Shown: in pieces, positions 63,877 through 64,000 of the stretch
Numbering within the stretch: the stretch's first letter is position 1
Layout: every line of letters begins with the position of its first letter
Origin: Pseudomonas sediminis
GTDB taxonomy: Bacteria; Pseudomonadota; Gammaproteobacteria; Pseudomonadales; Pseudomonadaceae
DNA: 64,000 nt
NCBI RefSeq assembly: GCF_002741105.1
Contig: NZ_NIQU01000005.1
Coordinates: 337,149-401,148, forward strand
Direction: 5' to 3'
Notes under the pieces: generated by a model
The model's database searches: none
The model's input: only the letters and a program-made list of their open reading frames with translations
Told to the model about the DNA's origin: nothing
Position numbers and translations under genes: made by a program

Positions 63877-64000
63877 ATGAGCGATCTGTTTCAGCCCCTG
63901 CGCCTGCCTAACGGCAGCGTCATCCCCAATCGCCTGGCCAAAGCCGCCATGGAGGAAAACCTGGCGGACGCCGAGCACGCGCCCGGGCCTACCCTGATTC
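63877..64000 (+). CDS. NADH:flavin oxidoreductase / Old Yellow Enzyme family protein (3' end outside window)
   Basis: ATG at 63877 opens a frame to the window end: MSDLFQPLRLPNGSVIPNRL, then AKAAMEENLADAEHAPGP. The pattern (F-P-L-x-L-x-N-x-x-x-x-N-R-x-x-x-A-x-M) is the N-terminus of FMN-dependent ene-reductases and 2,4-dienoyl-CoA-reductase-like enzymes. It is divergent from the TetR gene, with paired palindromes between, so it probably belongs to the same regulon. Only 41 residues are visible. Confidence 0.85.
   Translation, partial: MSDLFQPLRLPNGSVIPNRLAKAAMEENLADAEHAPGPTLI

Overview
The window is a 64 kb stretch of a GC-rich gammaproteobacterial chromosome, almost certainly Pseudomonas. 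The smc-zipA-ligA order, the folE-Smr-isochorismatase-prmB neighbourhood, the complete atu (acyclic terpene utilisation) cluster, Pseudomonas-type REP palindromes and a 4.5S RNA of the usual gammaproteobacterial kind all agree. The species cannot be fixed from sequence alone; a P. aeruginosa/citronellolis/mendocina-like lineage is an inference. I see no transposase, integrase, prophage gene, CRISPR array, tRNA or rRNA gene.

Layout. 1-5.4 kb: housekeeping genes smc (3' part), zipA and ligA. 5.4-5.6 kb: a cluster of REP palindromes. 5.6-9.7 kb: small housekeeping and accessory genes (glutaredoxin-like, folE, Smr, membrane protein, isochorismatase-like, 42-aa peptide, prmB). 9.8-20.1 kb: the atuABCDEFG operon on the minus strand, divergent from its repressor gene atuR, with two mirror-image operators between atuA and atuR. 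20.2-22.8 kb: two tandem orphan solute-binding proteins, a CPBP membrane protease and a DUF2897-like peptide. 22.9-25 kb: eutBC. 25.4-30.8 kb: pyrF, an SDR, a bile-acid-symporter-family transporter, benE, a LysE exporter and a membrane protein. 30.8-34.8 kb: an ECF sigma / FecR / TonB-receptor iron-uptake unit with a Fur-box-like site. 35-38 kb: MarR, aminotransferase, GST and AraC genes.

38-48.6 kb holds a co-directional minus-strand series: two alpha/beta hydrolases, a YcaC-like hydrolase, a membrane monooxygenase-domain protein, a Tat-exported amidohydrolase, an MFS exporter with an extra C-terminal domain, and a 1025-aa beta-propeller sensor kinase with its LuxR-type regulator. Several junctions overlap by 4-50 nt. 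It looks like one catabolic or detoxification unit with its own sensor. 48.7-55.3 kb: an APC permease, a Cys/His-rich small protein plus cupredoxin, an HU-like protein, a lipase-like hydrolase, a chemoreceptor and the SRP RNA.

55.5-64 kb holds a second catabolic block on the minus strand: TetR, extradiol-type VOC dioxygenase, FAH-family hydrolase, acyl-CoA ligase, DUF1302 and DUF1329. It is divergent from an Old Yellow Enzyme gene cut by the window end, with a pair of matched palindromes between them. The two unnamed blocks (38-48.6 kb and 55.5-64 kb) are the best candidates for undescribed systems. In both, the substrate is unknown.
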